Shown: positions 21,756 through 25,201 of the stretch, piece by piece
Numbering within the stretch: position 1 is the first letter of the stretch
Layout: the number at the start of each line of letters is the position of its first letter
NCBI GenBank assembly: GCA_036297385.1
Contig: JAXJLD010000174.1
Coordinates: 1 to 25,201, forward strand
DNA from: Ventricola sp036297385
Lineage (GTDB): Bacteria > Bacillota > Clostridia > Christensenellales > Aristaeellaceae
Length of the DNA: 25,201 nt
Direction of reading: 5' to 3'
The notes under the pieces: generated by a model
Told to the model about the DNA's origin: nothing
The model's input: only the letters and a program-made list of their open reading frames with translations
The model's database searches: none
Made by a program: the position numbers and the translations under genes

Positions 21756-23009
21756 TTGTCTCTTGAGCTTTCCAGCGTATGCAGCGCGATTTCTCCGTCC
21801 CCAACTCTGGCTATCGACGCGAAGGCCAAGGAGATGGCAGCCAATGGACGCGATGTGGTGTCCTTCTGTGCCGGCGAGCCGGACTTTATTACGCCGCAGT
21901 ACATCCGAACCGCCGCGCACGAGGCGCTGGACATGGGGCTGACCAAGTATACCCCTTCTGCTGGTACGCTTGCGCTCCGGCAGGCCATCTGCGATAAGCT
22001 GCTGTGCGACAATGCGCTGTCCTACACGCCCGCGCAGATCGTCGTTTCCAACGGCGCAAAGTTCTCCATCTATGCGGCGCTGTGCGCACTGCTCAATCCT
22101 GGCGACGAGGTCATCATCCCCACGCCTTGCTGGGTATCCTATCCGGAGATGGTGCGTCTGGCGGGCGGCGTGCCGGTATTTGTGCAGACGAAGCGCGAGA
22201 ACAACTATATCGCTGAGGCGCGTGACATCGCGCCCTATGTCACCGAGCGGACCAAGGTGCTGCTGATTAACTCGCCGGGCAACCCGACCGGCGCACTCTG
22301 GAGCCGGGATCAGCTCCGGGAGGTCGCCAAGCTGGCGGTGGCACGTAAGTTCTATGTGATTTCCGATGAGATTTATGAAAAGCTCATCTACGACGGCGAG
22401 CAGCACACGTCCATCGCTTCCTTCGGTGAGGCCATTTACAATCAGACCATCGTCATCAACGGTATGTCCAAGGCTTACGCCATGACCGGATGGCGCATCG
22501 GCTATGCGGCTGCGCCTGCGCCCATCGCGCGCATCATGGGCAGCCTGCAAAGTCAGGTGACCTCCGGCCCCAACGCCATGGCCCAGTATGCCTCCGTGGA
22601 GGCGCTGACCAGCTTCAAGGGCGTGACGCAGGTGGAGGCTATGCGCGAGCAGTATGACCGCCGCCGCAAATATATGGTGTCCCGCCTCAATGCCATGCAG
22701 GGGGTACACTGCAATATGCCCAAGGGCGCATTTTACGCCATGATGGATATCAGCGAGCTTTTTGGCAAGTACTACGGCTATGTGCAGGTGAATGACTCGA
22801 TGACCTTCGCGCAGATGCTGCTGGAGTACGCGGATGTGGCGGTGGTGCCGGGCAGCGCGTTCTGCTCGGAGGGCTTCTGCCGCCTGAGCTACGCAACGTC
22901 GCTGGAGAACATTCAGCGCGGTCTGGTGCGCATCGCGGCCTTTGTGGATGCGATGACCGATCAGCCGCAGGAGCTGATTACCGATCTCCCACAGGATCAA
23001 CACGAATAA
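21756..23009 (+). CDS. Class I/II PLP aminotransferase (aspartate aminotransferase type)
   Basis: This 417-residue fold-type I transaminase resembles bacterial aspartate aminotransferase of subgroup Ib. Signatures are SFCAGEPDFITP (near 36-47), KYTPSAGTLALRQAI, NSPGNPTGALW, ISDEIYEKLIYDG, and the Schiff-base lysine K239 in NGMSKAYAMTGWRIGYA, whose following Arg binds cofactor phosphate. The terminal VVPGSAFCSEGFCRLSYA carries the substrate-carboxylate Arg. The start is a TTG at 21756 because GGAGGAG (21743-21749) lies 6 bases upstream and no ATG is available; an earlier in-frame TTG (21729) overlaps the untranslated leader. Aspartate is the likely amino donor, but aromatic or alanine specificity cannot be excluded, so no symbol is given. 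Confidence 0.88.
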   Translation: MSLELSSVCSAISPSPTLAIDAKAKEMAANGRDVVSFCAGEPDFITPQYIRTAAHEALDMGLTKYTPSAGTLALRQAICDKLLCDNALSYTPAQIVVSNGAKFSIYAALCALLNPGDEVIIPTPCWVSYPEMVRLAGGVPVFVQTKRENNYIAEARDIAPYVTERTKVLLINSPGNPTGALWSRDQLREVAKLAVARKFYVISDEIYEKLIYDGEQHTSIASFGEAIYNQTIVINGMSKAYAMTGWRIGYAAAPAPIARIMGSLQSQVTSGPNAMAQYASVEALTSFKGVTQVEAMREQYDRRRKYMVSRLNAMQGVHCNMPKGAFYAMMDISELFGKYYGYVQVNDSMTFAQMLLEYADVAVVPGSAFCSEGFCRLSYATSLENIQRGLVRIAAFVDAMTDQPQELITDLPQDQHE

Positions 23010-23031
23010 TCGGCCCCAAGGAGGGCGGCGG

Positions 23032-23055
23032 ACGGCTTCGCTTCGGCGGAGCCGT
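23032..23055 (+). terminator. UUCG-capped hairpin after the aminotransferase
   Basis: A 10-bp stem (23032-23041 with 23046-23055, one G-U) closes a TTCG tetraloop in the stable C(UUCG)G context. Only TTTG follows, so termination may be weak. Confidence 0.6.
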
Positions 23056-23100
23056 TTGTGCTGATGAGAAGCTGTGCAGATAAGGGAGGAATTGCGCACA

Positions 23101-23144
23101 GTCAACGGTTATCGTTGACAGCGGCGGGCGAAACGTGCTAAAGT
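23101..23144 (+). promoter_or_regulatory. Dyad-covered promoter of the nitroreductase-family gene
   Basis: The -35 TTGACA (23115-23120), an 18-base spacer and TGC-TAAAGT (23139-23144) form the promoter. An exact inverted repeat, GTCAACG-N5-CGTTGAC (23101-23119), overlaps the -35 by five bases, the classic place for a repressor operator. Confidence 0.65.
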
Positions 23145-23184
23145 ATTACACGCTGGATAAACTGATACAGGAGCGATGGGAAGT

Positions 23185-23901
23185 ATGTTTGAACTGAAAC
23201 TCGAGAAGAGCTGGTACGATGCGATGCATCGGCGCAGCTCTGTGCGCAAGTACACCGGTGCGCCGGATAAGGAGCAGCTGGATCGTCTGGGCGTGCTGTG
23301 CCGCAAGCTGAGCTGGCAGGGCATCACGGTGCGTATGTTTAAGGGGCCGGGTCTGCGCAGCTCGATCAAGGGAACGGATGTGTACGCGGTGATCGTCGCC
23401 AAGAATGGCACGCCGATGGAGCTGGAGGGCTTCATGGGAGAGGCGCTGGTGCTGGAGGCAACGAGCATGGGGCTGGGTACCTGCTGGCTGGGCAAGGGCT
23501 TCTATCCGGAAATCATCCGCCACAACGTGGATTTGCAGAATAACGAGGAGGTTCACTGCGTCATTGCGCTGGGCAAGTGCGATTTGCCGGCGTTTGCGCC
23601 GAAGCGCAAGCCGCTTGGCAAGCTCTGCGGCAAGACGGAGGAGGAGCTGTCTGCACTGGGCGTATGGCAGAAGGAGGCTGTGCTCGCTGCGCGTCTTGCG
23701 CCCAGCGCCGCCAATCTTCAGCCGTGGAAGATCGAGGCGGACAAGACTGGCGTGAGCATTCTGGAAGCGAACGTCATCTACAAGAAGTATGCGCCGCTGG
23801 ATCGGGGCATTGCCATGCTGCACGCGGCGGTGGGTGCGCTGCACGTCGGACGAGAGGCGACGTGGAAAAAGGTGGACGGCGGCTATCAGCTCCGCGCGTA
23901 A
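23185..23901 (+). CDS. Nitroreductase-family (FMN) protein
   Basis: This 238-residue protein shows the nitroreductase fold: an N-terminal MHRRSSVRKYTGAP with the FMN-phosphate Arg/Ser pattern, DVYAVIVAKNG, GFMGEALVLEATSMGLGTCWLGKGF (the central helix region), and AARLAPSAANLQPWKIEA, the typical second FMN-contact motif. Family members reduce nitro groups, quinones or other acceptors with NAD(P)H; many clostridial relatives have unknown substrates. Two starts are possible: ATG 23176 is only 2 bases from the GGAG at 23170-23173, so ATG 23185 (11 bases away) is preferred. The dyad over its promoter suggests inducible control. A strong terminator follows. Confidence 0.82.
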   Translation: MFELKLEKSWYDAMHRRSSVRKYTGAPDKEQLDRLGVLCRKLSWQGITVRMFKGPGLRSSIKGTDVYAVIVAKNGTPMELEGFMGEALVLEATSMGLGTCWLGKGFYPEIIRHNVDLQNNEEVHCVIALGKCDLPAFAPKRKPLGKLCGKTEEELSALGVWQKEAVLAARLAPSAANLQPWKIEADKTGVSILEANVIYKKYAPLDRGIAMLHAAVGALHVGREATWKKVDGGYQLRA

Positions 23902-23914
23902 GAGAGAAGCGAAA

Positions 23915-23964
23915 TACAAAAAACGAACCGGAACAGTCAAGGCCGTTCCGGTTCGTTTTTTGTA
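23915..23964 (+). terminator. Intrinsic terminator after the nitroreductase gene
   Basis: A 20-bp perfect stem (23915-23934 with 23945-23964) around a 10-base loop; its 3' arm ends in six T. Confidence 0.93.
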
Positions 23965-24026
23965 TGAAAATGCGCATTTGGGGGAAAGGTGAGGCGAAAG
24001 AAAACAGCAAAAGGGAGGCAAGCATT

Positions 24027-24752
24027 TTGCTCACCGGCATACTTCGCACCATGATTCTCTTTTTGGTGACCACTGTTGTCCTGCGCCTGATGGGGAAGCG
24101 GCAGCTCGCACAGCTTCAGCCCTATGAGGTTGTCATTACGCTGATGATCTCCGATTTGGCGACGCAGCCGATGGGCGATGTGGAGATACCGCTGCTGGGC
24201 GGCGTGGTGGCGATTCTCACACTGCTGCTGCTGCACAGCCTGCTGAGCCTGCTATCCTTCTGGAGCATCCGCCTGCGAGCCATCATTTGCGGCAGACCCA
24301 GCGTGCTGGTGCGGGATGGGCGTATCTGCGAAGAGGAGCTGTCCCGCCTATGCTTCGACCTGTCCGATCTGATGGAGGGCATCCGCTCGCAGGGGCTGCT
24401 CGGCCTTCAGGAGACGGGCAGCGTGGTGCTGGAGACCAACGGGGCGCTGAGCGTGTTTCCTGCGGCGGACAGCCGTCCGGCTACGCGCGGCGAGCAGGGG
24501 CTGGCGCAGCGGTACGACGGCATACCGCTGACGCTGATTCTGGATGGAAAGCTGCAAAAGCGGACGTTGATGCTCTCCGGCAGGGACGAAGGCTGGCTGC
24601 GGCGCATCCTTCAAGGGCAGGGCATTGAGCGGGATGCGGATGTGCTGCTCGCGCTGTTGACCACACAGGGGGAACTGCTCGTGCAGGAAAAAGGCAGACA
24701 GGGGCGTCTGCTGCGCGTGCAGGCGATGAAGATGGACGAGGTGAAGTGGTGA
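24027..24752 (+). CDS. DUF421 (YetF-like) membrane protein
   Basis: This 241-residue protein matches the YetF/YkjA/YrbG family. The N-terminal region has membrane segments near 3-20, 33-50 and 56-80, with the hallmark LRLMGKRQLAQLQPYEVVITLMISDLA (19-45). A soluble domain follows, with GRPSVLVRDGRI (89-100), LMEGIRSQG and GALSVF. The start is a TTG at 24027, since GGGAGG (24013-24018) lies 8 bases upstream; an ATG at 23964 is inside the terminator and has no ribosome site. It overlaps nothing and is followed after one base by the DUF4363 gene, a pairing common in spore-forming Firmicutes. The function is unknown; some homologues affect spores or stress. Confidence 0.85.
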   Translation: MLTGILRTMILFLVTTVVLRLMGKRQLAQLQPYEVVITLMISDLATQPMGDVEIPLLGGVVAILTLLLLHSLLSLLSFWSIRLRAIICGRPSVLVRDGRICEEELSRLCFDLSDLMEGIRSQGLLGLQETGSVVLETNGALSVFPAADSRPATRGEQGLAQRYDGIPLTLILDGKLQKRTLMLSGRDEGWLRRILQGQGIERDADVLLALLTTQGELLVQEKGRQGRLLRVQAMKMDEVKW

Positions 24753-24753
24753 T

Positions 24754-25137
24754 ATGAGCAGAAAACTGACGGCAATGGCCGTAACGCTGGCGCTGCTGGC
24801 CGCACTGTGCCTGCTGGAAGCGCACGTGGTGCGCCGCGCAACCGGCGAAGCGATGGCACAGACCCAGCAGATTCTGGCAGATATCCGCGCCGGATCGCTG
24901 ACGCAGGCCAAAGAAAAAGCCCACGCCTTAGACAAGACGTGGGATGAACGGGCGAGCCGACTGGAAATCATGGTCGATCACGGTTCGACGGACGACGTGC
25001 GTTATGCGCTTTCCCGTCTGCTGGCCGCGCTGGAGGGCGAGGACAGGTCGGCTGCACTGATTTACGCCTGCGAACTGGAAGGAAGCGTCGAGCACGTCTA
25101 TGAGCGGCAGGCGTTCACGCTGGAAAATATGCTGTAA
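24754..25137 (+). CDS. DUF4363 family small membrane protein
   Basis: This 127-residue protein has one N-terminal membrane segment (about 5-22) and an alpha-helical extracytoplasmic part with Trp-Asp near 62 (KTWDERASRLEIMVDH), the typical DUF4363 motif. It begins one base after the DUF421 stop and depends on coupled translation, since its own ribosome site (GTGGTG) is weak. The consistent neighbour relation suggests that the two proteins act together at the membrane; the activity is unknown. Confidence 0.78.
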   Translation: MSRKLTAMAVTLALLAALCLLEAHVVRRATGEAMAQTQQILADIRAGSLTQAKEKAHALDKTWDERASRLEIMVDHGSTDDVRYALSRLLAALEGEDRSAALIYACELEGSVEHVYERQAFTLENML

Positions 25138-25157
25138 TGCTGTTTGAATTCTAAGCC

Positions 25158-25201
25158 CTTTATCCAGCGCGAAGCGCGACCATGCGAGTTTCCCGGAATC
25201 T
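25158..25201 (+). repeat. Dispersed hairpin-rich element, copy 3 (start only)
   Basis: CTTTATCCAGCGCGAAGCG repeats the beginning of copy 1 with one change. The following 34 bases (25167-25200) match copy 2 (8178-8211, minus strand) at 32 positions and include a GCGC-GAA-GCGC hairpin. The rest lies outside the window. Confidence 0.8.

Noticed and set aside
23577..24026. N-terminal extension of the DUF421 frame
   Set aside because: It overlaps the nitroreductase gene out of frame and runs through a perfect 20-bp terminator; the ribosome site supports the TTG at 24027.

Overview
The window looks like chromosomal DNA from an uncultured anaerobic Clostridia-type Firmicute with a GC-rich backbone. 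The evidence is a single-chain pyruvate:ferredoxin oxidoreductase, consensus sigma-A promoters (several with exact 17-base spacers and TGn extended -10 boxes), strong GGAGG ribosome sites with some GTG/TTG starts, Firmicute-style MurG, and envelope families typical of this group (DUF3048/YerB, DUF421/YetF with DUF4363, SH3b proteins). The species cannot be named from sequence alone.

Layout. 1-222: copy 1 of a dispersed hairpin-rich element. 229-1404: CDF metal exporter. 1421-5628: a four-gene operon (Eis-like acetyltransferase, RlmA-type rRNA methyltransferase, threonine-aldolase-like lyase, membrane-anchored ComEC-like protein that has lost the metal-binding motifs). 5630-8313: an accessory scar made of an IS30 relic, an IS256 relic, two AT-rich genes of unknown function, a duplicated IS630-remnant/MITE block and copy 2 of the dispersed element. 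8274-11940: a surface-glycan island with two GT2 genes and a YdcF/DUF218 gene on the minus strand and a third GT2 divergent from them. 12000-15713: the pyruvate:ferredoxin oxidoreductase gene with its own consensus promoter, structured leader and terminator. 15812-17525: a membrane-anchored protein with three SH3b domains. 17527-18648: murG on the minus strand. 18755-20069: a long-form PRPP synthetase. 20123-21547: a secreted DUF3048 protein on the minus strand. 21676-23055: a class I aminotransferase. 23101-23964: a nitroreductase-family protein behind a dyad-covered promoter. 24027-25137: a DUF421-DUF4363 pair. 25158-end: the beginning of copy 3 of the dispersed element.

How the genes fit together. 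Most are core metabolism (pyruvate oxidation, PRPP, transamination) or cell-envelope functions (MurG, glycosyltransferases, SH3b, DUF3048, DUF421). Most are short transcription units, each with a recognisable promoter and terminator.

The least explained items are the mosaic hairpin element (three copies, with paired base changes that preserve a stem, one copy supplying the C-terminus of a gene), the ComEC-like pseudoenzyme, and the IS630/MITE block around orphan AT-rich genes. No rRNA, tRNA or CRISPR array was seen.
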